Shown here piece after piece: positions 1 to 11,364 of a DNA stretch of 64,000 nucleotides. The translations under genes and the position numbers were made by a program. The notes under the pieces are model-generated. The model was not told where the DNA came from. It searched no databases and was given only the letters and a program-made list of their open reading frames with translations. The DNA is from Deinococcus depolymerans (GTDB taxonomy: Bacteria > Deinococcota > Deinococci > Deinococcales > Deinococcaceae). The DNA lies in the NCBI RefSeq assembly GCF_039522025.1, contig NZ_BAAADB010000030.1, forward strand, positions 186,001 through 250,000, read 5' to 3'. Each line of letters begins with the position of its first letter. The first letter of the stretch is position 1.

Positions 1-7
1 ATTTCGA

Positions 8-1752
8 TCAGGCTGTCGGGTCCGCCGCCTGCGTTGCCAGGTCCAGGCCCACCTCGGCCAGCTGCGCGGCGTCGACGGGGGAGGGGGCCTGGGCCATCAG
101 GTCCACCCCGCGGTTGTTTTTCGGGAAGGCGATGACCTCGCGGATGCTGCTGGCGCCGCTCATGACCATGATCAGACGGTCGAAGCCCCAGGCGATGCCG
201 CCGTGCGGGGGCGTGCCGTACTCGAGGGCGTCCATGAAGAACCCGAACTTGTCGCGGGCCTGCTCCTCGCTGAAGCCGATCGCGGCGAACATCTTCGCCT
301 GCACGGCCGGGTCGTGAATCCGGACGCTGCCGCCGCCGATCTCGAAGCCGTTGAGGACGAGGTCGTAGGCCTGTGCGCGGATCTCGCCCTGACGGTCCGT
401 GCCGAAGAGGGCCAGGTCGTCCGGGTGGGGGGCGGTGAAGGGGTGGTGCATGTACGTCCAGGTGCCGCTGTCCTCGTCGAATTCCAGTTGCGGGAAGTCC
501 GTGACCCAGGAGATGTGGAACTGCGGGCCGCCAGCGGTCAGGTCGAACAGGTCGCGCAGGGCGAGGCGGACGGCGCCGAGGGCCGAGACGGCCTTCTTCC
601 AGTCGCCGGCGGCGAACAGCAGGGTGCCGCCCTGGCCGACGCCGGTGCGGGCGAGCAGTTCGGCCCCCACAGCGGTCACGAACTTGCTGATCCCGCCGGT
701 GAAGCCGTCGCCGTCGCGTTTGAGCCACGCGAGGCCGCGCGCGCCGTTCTGCTTGGCGACACGTTCGAGTTCGTCGATCTGTTTGCGGGTCAGTTCCGGC
801 GCGGCGATGACCTTGACCGTCTGGGCGTCCGCGAAGGCCTTGAAATCCCCACCCTGGAACAGGTCGGTCACGTCCACGAATTTATGGTCGAACCGCAGAT
901 CCGGCTTGTCGCTGCCGTAGTCGTTCATGGCGTCGAAGTACGGCAGGCGCGGGAACGGCACGGGCAGTTCCACGCCCAGCGTCTCGCGGAACACGTGCGC
1001 CATCAGCTGCTCCTGGATGGCGAGCACGTCGTCCTGCTCCACGAAGCTCAGTTCCATGTCCAGCTGCGTGAAGTCCGGCTGACGGTCGGCACGCAGGTCC
1101 TCGTCACGGAAGCAGCGGGCCAGCTGGTAGTAGCGGTCGTACCCGGCGATCATCAGCATCTGCTTGAACAGCTGCGGGCTCTGCGGCAGCGCGTAGAACT
1201 CGCCGGGGTTCTGGCGGCTGGGCACCAGGAAGTCGCGGGCGCCTTCCGGCGTGGACTTGGTGAGCATGGGCGTCTCGACCTGCACGAAACCCTCGCGGTC
1301 CAGGAAGGCCGTGACGGCCGCCACGGCGCGGCTGCGGAGCATGAGGTTGCGCTGCATCTCGGGTCGGCGCAGGTCCAGGTACCGGAACTTCATGCGGATG
1401 TCCTCGGAGACGCTGTCTCCCTTGTCCAGCTCGAAGGGCGGGGTCTTGGCGGTGTTCAGGACGCGCACGCGGGTGGCGATCACCTCGAAGTCGGCGGCGC
1501 CGCCCTTGCGCTGCGCTTCCGGGCGGGGCTGGTACGTGCCCTCGATCTCCGCGACGTACTCGGCGCGCAGGCGGTCGGCTTCCGCGAAGGCCGGGGAGTC
1601 GGGTTCGACCTGCACCTGCACCAGTCCGCTGCGGTCGCGCAGTTCCAGGAAGATCAGGCCGCCCAGGTCGCGGCGGCGGTTCACCCAGCCCTGCAGCGTG
1701 ACGGTCTGGTGGGCGTGCGTGTCGTTCAGGTGGCCGATCAGGGCGGTGCGTT

Positions 1753-1756
<4 letters not shown>
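8..1756 (-). CDS. aspS: aspartyl-tRNA synthetase, bacterial discriminating type
   Basis: Charges tRNA-Asp with aspartate in the cytoplasm. The 582-residue protein has the bacterial AspRS layout: N-terminal OB-fold anticodon domain (about 1-105), class II core with motif 2 ([16 protein letters not shown], about 217-232), a GAD insertion in the middle, and motif 3 ([11 protein letters not shown], about 530). In the anticodon domain the RRRDLGG segment has Leu at residue 31, where non-discriminating bacterial AspRS has His, so this enzyme should reject tRNA-Asn. That fits the separate AsnRS at 29748-31088. Its ATG overlaps the end of hisS by 4 nt, so hisS-aspS is a translationally coupled operon. 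Confidence 0.98.
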
Positions 1757-3075
<1,319 letters not shown>

Positions 3076-3180
3076 AACCCGAGGAGTTTACAGCATTCCC
3101 CCCGCGGCCCTCACCGTGCCGAACGGCAAAAACCGGCGATCAGGACAGCTGAACGCCCCGCCCCGTCGGAACGGACAGGG

Positions 3181-3215
3181 GAGGGGGCAGTCCGCCAGCG
3201 ACGGACTGCCCCCTC
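3181..3215 (-). terminator. hairpin terminator of the IPT/TIG lipoprotein gene
   Basis: Perfect 14-bp stem (GAGGGGGCAGTCCG paired with CGGACTGCCCCCTC) with a 7-nt loop. It begins 17 nt past the stop codon of the minus-strand gene ending at 3232. No long U tract follows, which is common in GC-rich genomes. Confidence 0.8.
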
Positions 3216-3231
3216 CGGAAAGCCCCGGCCG

Positions 3232-3603
3232 TTACTGACGGACGCTGTACGGCAGGCCGGTGGACTGACGGCCCGCGACCTCCACGAACAGCCAGCTCGC
3301 ACCGACCGGCGCGTCGGAAGGCACGGTCAGCACAATCTGACTGTCCGTCCACGACTGCACCGCCGACGCCGGGAACAGGAACCCTCCCTGGCCGCGCTCG
3401 TCCGCCCCCAGACGCACCCGGCCCGTGGCGGGTCCGCCCAGGTAGCGGCCCTGAATGGTGACGGTCCCGCCACGCGCGGCGGCCTCCGACACCTTGATCA
3501 ACACGGGGGTGACCGTCACCATCCGCTCGGAACCCTGCTGGGCTGGCGCGCAGGACGCCAGAACCCCTGACAACAGTAAAGAAGCAACCAAGAAACGCCG
3601 CAT
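3232..3603 (-). CDS. small IPT/TIG-domain lipoprotein
   Basis: A 123-residue exported protein. Residues 1-18 form a signal peptide ending in the lipobox LASC, so the mature Cys should be lipidated and membrane-anchored outside the cytoplasm. The rest reads as one Ig-like IPT/TIG domain ([20 protein letters not shown], then GRYLGG, then [18 protein letters not shown]). The ATG at 3603 is preferred over an in-frame TTG at 3609 because GGAGG lies about 9 nt upstream. A TAGACT box at 3625-3630 overlaps the -10 region of the divergent kinase gene. The role is unknown; TIG domains usually bind protein or carbohydrate. Confidence 0.8.
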   Translation of the reverse strand: MRRFLVASLLLSGVLASCAPAQQGSERMVTVTPVLIKVSEAAARGGTVTIQGRYLGGPATGRVRLGADERGQGGFLFPASAVQSWTDSQIVLTVPSDAPVGASWLFVEVAGRQSTGLPYSVRQ

Positions 3604-3624
3604 AGCCAAAGCCTCCGTGCCGGC

Positions 3625-3632
3625 AGTCTAAT
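3625..3632. promoter_or_regulatory. overlapping divergent -10 boxes
   Basis: Within 8 bp, the minus strand reads TAGACT (3625-3630, toward the lipoprotein gene) and the plus strand reads TCTAAT (3627-3632), which ends 7 nt before the ATG at 3640. Both -10 elements share the same duplex, so the two promoters cannot be occupied at once. The plus-strand box lacks the A at its second position and is the weaker assignment. Confidence 0.45.
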
Positions 3633-3639
3633 GCATTTG

Positions 3640-4605
<966 letters not shown>

Positions 4606-4622
4606 ACCCACCGCTCCCCGCA

Positions 4623-4648
4623 ACCGCCAGCGCACCTGTGCTGGCGGT
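4623..4648 (+). terminator. hairpin terminator after the lipid kinase gene
   Basis: Stem ACCGCCAGC / GCTGGCGGT (9 bp, 8-nt loop) starting 18 nt after the stop codon, followed by a short T-containing stretch. Confidence 0.7.
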
Positions 4649-4769
4649 CATTTGGTGCATGCGAAAAAACGCTGTCCAGCACGCACAAAATCACACAAGC
4701 CCACAGGAGCGCCAGGAAGGGGCCAGCAACGCGCGCCGAGGGGGTGGTATACCTGCCCCTGAGGACTGC

Positions 4770-5744
4770 CTAGCGGAACCCCTCGACCACATCATCAAGG
4801 TCATCCTCCGGCAACTCCACGTACCGCCGTGTCGTGTCCACCTGCTCGTGCCCCAGGAACCCCGCCACCCGCGTGAAATCCTTGACGGCCGCGTACAGCT
4901 GAGTCCCGGCGTACTTCCGCCCGGCATGAAATCCCCGGAACTCCTGCACCATCCCGCACCGCAGCGCCAGCCGCTGCAGCCGCTCGTACGCCGTCGAGTA
5001 CGCCCGGAACGACAGTACCCGGCCCGACTCCGGTGCGACCACCCGCTCGGCCTGTAACGCCCCCAGCGCCTCCCGCAGCCGCGCACTGAGCGGCACGATC
5101 CGAGCCTTGTCACCCTTACCGTGCGCGACGAGCAGTCGCCGCCGCCCCAGGTCCACGTGCGCCCACTCGACCGCCAGCGCCTCCGCGATCCGCAGCCCGG
5201 CGTGCGTGAGCAGCAGCAGCAGCACCTGCTCCTGCACGTCTGCCTCCGCCAGCATCGCCTGCACGAAGTCCGCCCGGTACGGTGGGTTCTTCACCACGCC
5301 CTTCGTGCGGTCCTTCGGGCGTTTCACGTCCGCGAACGGATCGGCGTCGGTCGCGCCGGCCCAGCGCAGCGCCCGGTACAGCGCGCCCGCCGCTGCCACC
5401 CGCGCCTGCACCGTCGCCGGTTTCAGGCCCGAGGCGGTCAGGGACGCCACGAACAGCGACGGTTCACGCCGCCCGGGATGCAGCAGATTCCAGGCGTTCG
5501 TGCCCGCGTGCTCGACCAGCACCTGCACGCCCTTACGGTAGGCGCGCAGCGTGTGCGGGCTGAGTTTCACGCCGGCGCTGGTGTCGCTGCTGAGGTACGC
5601 GAGCGTGAGTGCCCACAGGTCCTCGAAGGCCTTGTCGCGCGCGGCGGTGATGGCGCGGACACGCAGGGCCTCGTCGGTCAGGCCGGCGAGGGCGCGGGCC
5701 TGGGTGAGGCGGTCGCCGGTGTACGCCTGGATGTTCTGGGTCAT
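4770..5744 (-). CDS. Xer-like tyrosine recombinase
   Basis: Site-specific recombinase of the integrase/XerD family, 324 residues. An N-terminal SAM-like core-binding domain (about 40-150) precedes a catalytic domain with the full set of active residues: Arg185 (AGLRIAEAL), Lys210 (GKGDK), His273 and Arg276 (HAGR), His299 (GFLGHEQ) and Tyr308 (TTRRY). The ATG at 5744 is chosen because TATCAT on the minus strand (5753-5758) ends 8 nt upstream, a leaderless arrangement. It has no phage or transposon neighbours. A 28-bp dif-like site overlaps its promoter, so a housekeeping Xer role in chromosome dimer resolution is plausible. A solitary integrase is the alternative. Confidence 0.9.
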   Translation of the reverse strand: MTQNIQAYTGDRLTQARALAGLTDEALRVRAITAARDKAFEDLWALTLAYLSSDTSAGVKLSPHTLRAYRKGVQVLVEHAGTNAWNLLHPGRREPSLFVASLTASGLKPATVQARVAAAGALYRALRWAGATDADPFADVKRPKDRTKGVVKNPPYRADFVQAMLAEADVQEQVLLLLLTHAGLRIAEALAVEWAHVDLGRRRLLVAHGKGDKARIVPLSARLREALGALQAERVVAPESGRVLSFRAYSTAYERLQRLALRCGMVQEFRGFHAGRKYAGTQLYAAVKDFTRVAGFLGHEQVDTTRRYVELPEDDLDDVVEGFR

Positions 5745-5748
5745 GTGC

Positions 5749-5776
5749 GCCGATGATAACATGCATTATCAACGGA
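5749..5776. other. dif-like recombination site (11-6-11 inverted repeat)
   Basis: Left arm GCCGATGATAA (5749-5759), spacer CATGCA (5760-5765), right arm TTATCAACGGA (5766-5776). The arms are inverted copies matching at 9 of 11 positions, and their inner ends ATAA / TTAT are those of known dif sites. The site lies 5 bp upstream of the recombinase ATG and contains that gene's -10 box (TATCAT, minus strand 5753-5758). Assignment as a Xer target is inference. Confidence 0.55.
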
Positions 5777-5825
5777 TGCCGATCTGAGGATCAAAGCCGC
5801 AGTGCCTGCGCCCCCAGCCGGGTAT

Positions 5826-7358
5826 TCAACTCGGGCGGTCGTTCCGGCGACGGTCCTGCCGGACCCCGTACGCCACCATCAGCGCCGCCAGCGCCAGCGC
5901 GGGCCAGTCTCCCAGGCGCATGTAGACGGTGGTGCCGGTCAGGAGTTTCGGGCGGACGTCGAGTGCCTGGAGTTCCTGGCCGCTGTCCACGGTCTGCGCG
6001 GGTTGCCCGAGGTCGTTCACGGTCCCGGCGACGCCGAGGTTCACGCTGCGCACCACCCAGCGGCGCGTTTCGATGGCGCGGACGCGGCCCATGTTGAAGT
6101 GCTGCTGCACGCCCCATCCCTGGTACCAGCCGTCGTTGCTGGGGTTCACGAGCACCTGCGCACCCTGGTTTGCCAGCGCACGGGCGACCCAGGGGAACAC
6201 GCTGTCGTAGCAGATGTACGCGCCGTACAGCACGCCGTTCAGGGTGAGCGGCGTGGGCCTGGGGTTGGGGGTCATGCGGGCCAGCGTGAAGCCGAGCGAG
6301 GTTTCGATAAGGCGGTAGACGGGGTCGAGGATGGGCCGGAACGGGAATTCCTCGCCGAACGGGACGAGGCGGGCCTTGGCGTTCACGCTCTGGACGGTGC
6401 CGGCGGCGTCCAGGCTGGTGACCGTGTTGATTTCCTGGTAGGTGGCGGGTTGCCGGATGGGGTCCGGGCCGGGCGGGGTGAGTTGCTCGTACCCGCCGAC
6501 GCCGCTGATGCCGGGGCCGGGGAACGCGGGGATGGTCTGGCCGGGGGTGGGCCGGGTGCCGCGTGAGCTGATGGCACCCTCGCTCCAGACGATGACGCTG
6601 CCGGGTGGGCGGTTCAGGCTGGCGGCGGTCTGCGCGGCCAACTGCTTCTGGGAGGTCAGGTCGCCGCTGGCACGTTCGAACGCGTCGAAGGTGACGCGCA
6701 GGACGCGCATGGGTTGTTCGGGGCCGTCGCCGGGCGTGCGGGTGACGCCGTAGCCGAGCGCGGCGGCCCAGGCGACGGCGGCCAGGACGGCCGGGGCGAG
6801 GGGGCGTCTCCCCTGCTCCTGCCGGTTCAGTGAGTGTCGGTTGGTCCAGGCGTGGGCGAGACTGGCGGCGGTGAACGTGACGAGTACGCTGCCGAGCAGC
6901 ACGCCGCCCAGGTCCGCGATCTGAATGGCGGGCGTGGGCAGCAGCGTGTATCCCAGGGTGGGCCACGGGAATGCGAGCGGCCCGAGGAAACGCAGCCATT
7001 CCAGGATGACCCACCCGCCGGCGAGGGCCCAGATGCGGCCGGTGGGCGTGCGGGTCAGGGTCACGGCGATGGTGGCCATGCCGGCCAGGAACGCGGCTTC
7101 CAGCGCGTAGAGGACGGTGACCAGCGGCGCCGCCCCGAGCAGATGGTGCAGGAACGCGCCGAGCCACCACAGGTGCAGTGCGAAGTACCCGAACCCGGCC
7201 CAGAACAGGCGGGCCGTCACAGCCCGGCGGGTGGGTGCGGCGGCGGCGTGCGCGAGGATGGCGGCCAGCGGCAGGGCGGACAGGAAACTCCACGGGAGTG
7301 GCAGGCCGCACGCGGCGAGGGTCAGTCCGAGCAGGGCGGCTATGGCGGGGGCGGGCAT
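5826..7358 (-). CDS. lnt: apolipoprotein N-acyltransferase
   Basis: Integral membrane enzyme that adds the third acyl chain to lipoproteins. The 510-residue protein has about six N-terminal membrane segments (within 1-205), an extracytoplasmic nitrilase-like domain (about 218-475) and a final membrane helix. The catalytic triad is visible: Glu260 (VWSEGA), Lys328 ([15 protein letters not shown]) and Cys383 ([11 protein letters not shown]). The start at 7358 is set by TATCAT (minus strand 7366-7371) exactly 7 nt upstream; an ATG at 7367 would lie inside that box. Its substrates would include lipoproteins such as the one at 3232. Confidence 0.95.
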   Translation of the reverse strand: MPAPAIAALLGLTLAACGLPLPWSFLSALPLAAILAHAAAAPTRRAVTARLFWAGFGYFALHLWWLGAFLHHLLGAAPLVTVLYALEAAFLAGMATIAVTLTRTPTGRIWALAGGWVILEWLRFLGPLAFPWPTLGYTLLPTPAIQIADLGGVLLGSVLVTFTAASLAHAWTNRHSLNRQEQGRRPLAPAVLAAVAWAAALGYGVTRTPGDGPEQPMRVLRVTFDAFERASGDLTSQKQLAAQTAASLNRPPGSVIVWSEGAISSRGTRPTPGQTIPAFPGPGISGVGGYEQLTPPGPDPIRQPATYQEINTVTSLDAAGTVQSVNAKARLVPFGEEFPFRPILDPVYRLIETSLGFTLARMTPNPRPTPLTLNGVLYGAYICYDSVFPWVARALANQGAQVLVNPSNDGWYQGWGVQQHFNMGRVRAIETRRWVVRSVNLGVAGTVNDLGQPAQTVDSGQELQALDVRPKLLTGTTVYMRLGDWPALALAALMVAYGVRQDRRRNDRPS

Positions 7359-7421
7359 CCGGCCCATGATAGGGGGGTTGCGGGTACGGCGGGCGGGGTT
7401 TTGCTCTAGGATGGTGGGACC

Positions 7422-8126
7422 TTGCGACTGGCCTTCATCAGCGATCTTCATGGGAACGTTCACGCCTTGACTGCGGTCAAGCGTTTTCTGTCGGAACACA
7501 TCGTCAATCAGGTGATCGTGGTGGGCGACCTCGTCGGGTACGGCGCGAGTCCGGGTCCGGTCATCGATTTCGTGAAACGCGAGGGCTGGGTGACGGGCCT
7601 GGGATCCAGTGACATGCGCGTGGCGATGGAACTCGGGGACCGCGCCGACCGCAAGGGCGTGGCGGATCAGGTGCTGGGCTGGACGAAGAAGATGTTGACG
7701 CCCGAGCAGGTGGATTTCCTGCGTCGCCTGCCGCCGGGCGGGCGGATCGTCACGCCGATCGGGCGGGTGAGGTACTTCCACGGCAGTCCGCACGATCCGG
7801 AGGCGCGGCTGGACCTGATGGCGCAGGAACGGGAACTCGAGGCGCTGGCCGAGACGCTGGGCGCGCGGGTGGTCGTGGTGGGCGGGTCGCACGTGCCGTT
7901 CGTGCGGGTGGTCGGCGAGACGACGTTCGTGGATCCCGGCAGCGTGGGCCTGACCCTGAACCACGAGCCGGGCGCGGACGTGGCGATCGTGGACTGCGTG
8001 GGCCGGAAGCCGAAGGTGTCGCTGCACAAGGTCACGTACGACTTCGCGTCCTCTGCGTTTGACATCATGGCGTGGAACCTGCCGCCCGTGATCGCGGACG
8101 TGATCCGGACCGGCCGCATGGGCTGA
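7422..8126 (+). CDS. calcineurin-like metallophosphoesterase
   Basis: Cytoplasmic phosphoesterase of the YfcE/MJ0936-like group; substrate unknown. The 234-residue protein starts [15 protein letters not shown] with the metal ligands Asp8, His10 and Asn12, followed by GDLVGYG (GDxxxYG motif), a histidine segment FHGSPHD and GGSHVPF. Translation appears to begin at TTG 7422: TAGGAT (7407-7412) lies 9 nt upstream and the next ATG is deep inside the domain. It diverges from lnt and converges on the aminotransferase gene across a shared terminator. Confidence 0.92.
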   Translation: MRLAFISDLHGNVHALTAVKRFLSEHIVNQVIVVGDLVGYGASPGPVIDFVKREGWVTGLGSSDMRVAMELGDRADRKGVADQVLGWTKKMLTPEQVDFLRRLPPGGRIVTPIGRVRYFHGSPHDPEARLDLMAQERELEALAETLGARVVVVGGSHVPFVRVVGETTFVDPGSVGLTLNHEPGADVAIVDCVGRKPKVSLHKVTYDFASSAFDIMAWNLPPVIADVIRTGRMG

Positions 8127-8146
8127 AGCGGGCGTCCGGATGGACG

Positions 8147-8182
8147 GAAGGCGGGGAACCCCATATGAGGTTCCCCGCCTTC
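8147..8182. terminator. bidirectional terminator between convergent genes
   Basis: Perfect 14-bp stem GAAGGCGGGGAACC / GGTTCCCCGCCTTC with an 8-nt AT-rich loop, placed between the phosphoesterase gene (plus, ends 8126) and the aminotransferase gene (minus, ends 8214). Confidence 0.85.
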
Positions 8183-8213
8183 CTGCTGCCGTGTGCCGTC
8201 GTGCTCGGTGCGT

Positions 8214-9362
8214 TCAGGCGGGAACGGGTTCCAGTGCCTCGTTGAAGCGTTCGGTCAGGCCCTGCACGCCGAGCAGGTCTTCCAGGGCGTTCATCAGGGC
8301 GCGGTAGGGGGCGGGGCGGGCCGTTTCGCCCATCAGGCCCAGTCGCCAGATCAGTCCGGCGGTCGCCCCGAGGCCACCCGTGACGCTGATCTGCCGCTGG
8401 CGCAGCGCGTGGCGGACGCCCGCGTCGTCGAAGCCGTCCGGGAGGCGCAGCGCGAGGACGGTGGGCAGGCGGTCTTCGGGGCGTTGCACGTACGGCGTGA
8501 AGCCCAGCGGGGCCAGCGCCGTCTGGATGGCCTGCCCGACGTGTTGCACGCGGGCCTTGCGGTTCAGCATGCCCTCGTCCAGTGCGGCGCGCAGGGCGGC
8601 GTGCAGGGCGTAGTGCAGGTTCACGGGGACGGTGTGGTGGTAGGTGTGGCGTTCCCAGTAGTCACGCAGGCCCTCGAAATCGCAGTACCACAGGGGGGTG
8701 GGGGTGCGGCGGGCGTGGTAGCGGGCCATGGCGCGGTCGCTGATGGCGACGGGGGCCAGGCCGGGGGGGGCGCTGAGGCACTTCTGCGCGCCGGTGTAGG
8801 CATAGTCCACGCCCCACTCGGCCATGTGGAAGGGTTCCATCCCGGCGGTGGTGACGGCGTCCACGGTCAGCAGGGCGCCGTGCTGCCGGGCAATCTGCGC
8901 GATCTGCGGGACGGGGTTCAGGACGCCGGTGCTGGTCTCGCCGTGGACGACGGCGACCATCTGCACGCCGTTCATCTGCGCGGCCACGTCGTCGGGGTTG
9001 ATGGCCTCGCCGAGCGGGGCGGTGACGAGGCGGACGTTGGCGCCGTAGCGGGCGGCCATGTCGGCCATGCGCCGCCCGAACGAGCCGTTGGCGCACACCA
9101 GGACCTCGTCGCCGCTCTCGACGAGGTTGGCGAAGCCGGCTTCCATGCCGAGGCTGCCGGTTCCGGCGAGCAGGGCGGTGAAGGTGGTGTCGGTCGTGCC
9201 GTACATGGCGCGCAGGTCCGCCTGGATTTCGGTGTTCAGTGCGAAGATTTCGGGGTCCATGTGGCCGAGCATGGGTCGCATGAGGGCCTGCTGGGCGCGG
9301 GGGTGGATGGGGGTGGGGCCGGGCGTCAGCAGGACGTGCTCGGTGTAGGGGTCCTCGAACAT
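8214..9362 (-). CDS. class V aminotransferase (serine-/alanine-glyoxylate type)
   Basis: PLP-dependent aminotransferase of the AGAT/serine-glyoxylate group, 382 residues. It opens [11 protein letters not shown] (about 11-21), has Asp168 in TVDAVTT to hold the pyridine nitrogen, and Lys194 in [12 protein letters not shown] as the Schiff-base lysine. The likely reaction is transfer between alanine or serine and glyoxylate or pyruvate; the exact pair is not decidable here. TAGGCT on the minus strand (9369-9374) lies 6 nt before the ATG, so the mRNA is probably leaderless. Confidence 0.93.
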   Translation of the reverse strand: MFEDPYTEHVLLTPGPTPIHPRAQQALMRPMLGHMDPEIFALNTEIQADLRAMYGTTDTTFTALLAGTGSLGMEAGFANLVESGDEVLVCANGSFGRRMADMAARYGANVRLVTAPLGEAINPDDVAAQMNGVQMVAVVHGETSTGVLNPVPQIAQIARQHGALLTVDAVTTAGMEPFHMAEWGVDYAYTGAQKCLSAPPGLAPVAISDRAMARYHARRTPTPLWYCDFEGLRDYWERHTYHHTVPVNLHYALHAALRAALDEGMLNRKARVQHVGQAIQTALAPLGFTPYVQRPEDRLPTVLALRLPDGFDDAGVRHALRQRQISVTGGLGATAGLIWRLGLMGETARPAPYRALMNALEDLLGVQGLTERFNEALEPVPA

Positions 9363-9600
9363 GCGCTCAGCCTAGCGCAGGACCACGGGTTTAGCAATCC
9401 TGTTGCGCCTACCTGCCACGGACGAGGCTAGACACGCTAATTATTGCTCGTATTTTCAGACTGGGCACTTTGATTGCGCGGAATCGCCCGAAGCCTTGGT
9501 TTCCGTTCAGGCTCCCCCCTGCCTGCCGCAAGGCCCAGCGTTCACGCCGGCCCCGCACACCGTCACGTTCTTCCGCCCCTCAGGGCCTAGCATGTCCGGC

Positions 9601-10305
9601 ATGACCAGTCAGCCCCCGCTGCGCGCCGTTCTGTTCGACCGGGACGACACCATCGCCTACACCGACCCCGGCGTGTACCGCGAGGCCGCCCTGTGGGCCG
9701 CCCAGACCTTCGGCCTCGACCCGCGCGAGGTCGGCGCGGGCATGCAGGCCCAGTGGCAGGAACGGGCCTTCACGTGGTGGCACCTGCGCACCCAGGCGCA
9801 GGAGGACGCCTTCTGGCAGGAGTACAGCCTCGAACTGGCCGACCGGCTGAACCTCACGCACGCCCAGGCCGCGCAACTCTCGGACCGCTACCCGTACGAG
9901 GCGTTCATGAAACCCGTCCCGGCCGCCCGCGCCGTCCTGACCGAACTGCGCGGCCGCGGCCTGCGCCTGGGCGTGCTGAGCAACACCCTGCCCAGCATCG
10001 ACCGCACCCTGGCATTCCTGGGCCTGCACGACCTGATCGACGTGGCCGTCGCCACCTGCACGGTCGGCATTCACAAACCCGAACCCGGCGCGTACCGGCA
10101 CGCCCTCGGCGCCCTGGGCCTGGACGCCCCCGAGGTCCTGTTCATCGACGACAAGCAGGAGAACGTGGACGCCGCCCTCGCCCTGGGCATGCACGCCGCG
10201 CTGATCGACCTGAGCGGCGAAACCCCGGACGCCCTGCACGACCTCGGCGACGTGCTCGGACTGGTGGACCGCCTCGGCGTCGCCTCTCCGGCCGGGGTCC
10301 CGTGA
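9601..10305 (+). CDS. HAD-superfamily hydrolase
   Basis: Phosphatase-type HAD protein, 234 residues. Motif I is DRDDT (nucleophile Asp13, acid Asp15), motif II is LSNTLPS, the lysine is in GIHKPEP and motif IV is FIDDKQEN, with a helical cap between motifs I and II. Start ATG 9601 is fixed by TAGCAT (9588-9593) followed by 7 nt; the open frame continues upstream but that DNA is non-coding in character. The stop overlaps the GTG of the dipeptidase gene by 4 nt, so the two are co-translated. Substrate unknown. Confidence 0.93.
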   Translation: MTSQPPLRAVLFDRDDTIAYTDPGVYREAALWAAQTFGLDPREVGAGMQAQWQERAFTWWHLRTQAQEDAFWQEYSLELADRLNLTHAQAAQLSDRYPYEAFMKPVPAARAVLTELRGRGLRLGVLSNTLPSIDRTLAFLGLHDLIDVAVATCTVGIHKPEPGAYRHALGALGLDAPEVLFIDDKQENVDAALALGMHAALIDLSGETPDALHDLGDVLGLVDRLGVASPAGVP

Positions 10306-11306
10306 CAGTGACAGGCAGGCACCTGCTGATCGACGGGCACCTGGATCTCGCCATGAACGCCCTGGACGGCCGCGACCTCACCCTCCCCCTGGACGCCCTG
10401 CGCGCCGCCGACCCCGTGCCGGACCAGACGGCCAACGTGACCCTGCCGGAACTGAGGGACGCGCAGGTCCGCGTGTGCTTCGGCACGCTGTTCGCCCTGC
10501 CCCGCAGCCCTGACACGCCCGGCGGGTACACCGACCACGCGGGCGCCCGCGCGCAGGCCCTGGCGCAACTGGACGAGTACCACCGCCTGCAGGACGCCGG
10601 GCACCTGACGCTGCTCACCTCGGCCGCCGGGGTGACGGCACACCTCGACTCCCCGGACGCGCCGCTGGGCGTGGTCCTGCTGATGGAAGGCGCCGACCCC
10701 ATCCGCGACGCCGCCGACCTGCCCTTCTGGGTCGAGCGGGGCGTGCGCGTCATCGGCCCGGCCTGGGGCCGCACCCGCTACGCCGGAGGCACCGACGCGC
10801 CCGGACCACTCACGCCCGCCGGAGTGGACCTCGTGACCGCCATGCGGGACCTGAACGTCACGCTGGACGCCTCGCACCTCGACGATCACGCCTTCTGGGA
10901 CGCCACGCAGATCGGGCCGCGACTGATCGCCACGCACGCCAACAGCCGCGCCGTGGTGCCCGGCAACCGCCACCTGACCGACGACATGGCCCGCGCCATC
11001 GCCGCAGCGGACGGCGTGATCGGACTGGTCCTCCTGAACCGCTTCATCCGCCCACTCCCGGAAGGCAGCCTGGACCGCGTGCCCCTGACCGCGCTGGCCG
11101 ACCACGCCCGCCACTACGCCGACCTGATCGGCTGGGACCGCGTGGCCCTCGGCACCGACCTGGACGGAGGCTTCGGCGCCGAGAAGACCCCCGCCGGTAT
11201 CGACCGCTACGCGCACGTGCCCCGGGTGCTGGACGAACTGCCCGCCGGGGTCCGTCAGGGCGTGGCGTGGGAGAACTGGGCGCGCTGGCTCACCACGCAC
11301 CTGTAG
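10302..11306 (+). CDS. membrane dipeptidase family protein (peptidase M19)
   Basis: Zinc dipeptidase of the renal-dipeptidase family, 334 residues. Metal ligands fit HxD in DGHLDLAMN near the N-terminus, the bridging Glu in LLMEGADP, and the histidine in ATHANSRAV; LGTDLDGGFG is the usual C-terminal signature. No signal peptide is seen, so it should be cytoplasmic. GTG 10302 overlaps the preceding HAD stop codon (GTGA); a second GTG at 10308 is possible. The NlpC/P60 and dipeptide epimerase genes lie just downstream, so murein-derived dipeptides are a reasonable substrate guess. Confidence 0.9.
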   Translation: MTVTGRHLLIDGHLDLAMNALDGRDLTLPLDALRAADPVPDQTANVTLPELRDAQVRVCFGTLFALPRSPDTPGGYTDHAGARAQALAQLDEYHRLQDAGHLTLLTSAAGVTAHLDSPDAPLGVVLLMEGADPIRDAADLPFWVERGVRVIGPAWGRTRYAGGTDAPGPLTPAGVDLVTAMRDLNVTLDASHLDDHAFWDATQIGPRLIATHANSRAVVPGNRHLTDDMARAIAAADGVIGLVLLNRFIRPLPEGSLDRVPLTALADHARHYADLIGWDRVALGTDLDGGFGAEKTPAGIDRYAHVPRVLDELPAGVRQGVAWENWARWLTTHL

Positions 11307-11364
11307 GCACTGGCCTGCACCACCTGCGCCCCTGTGGGCGTGTTGGGGGCTTAGGCTGTGGGGC

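Noticed and set aside
4770..5744. Recombinase as part of a prophage or integron
   Set aside because: No phage, cassette or attachment-duplication features lie on either side; neighbours are housekeeping genes.
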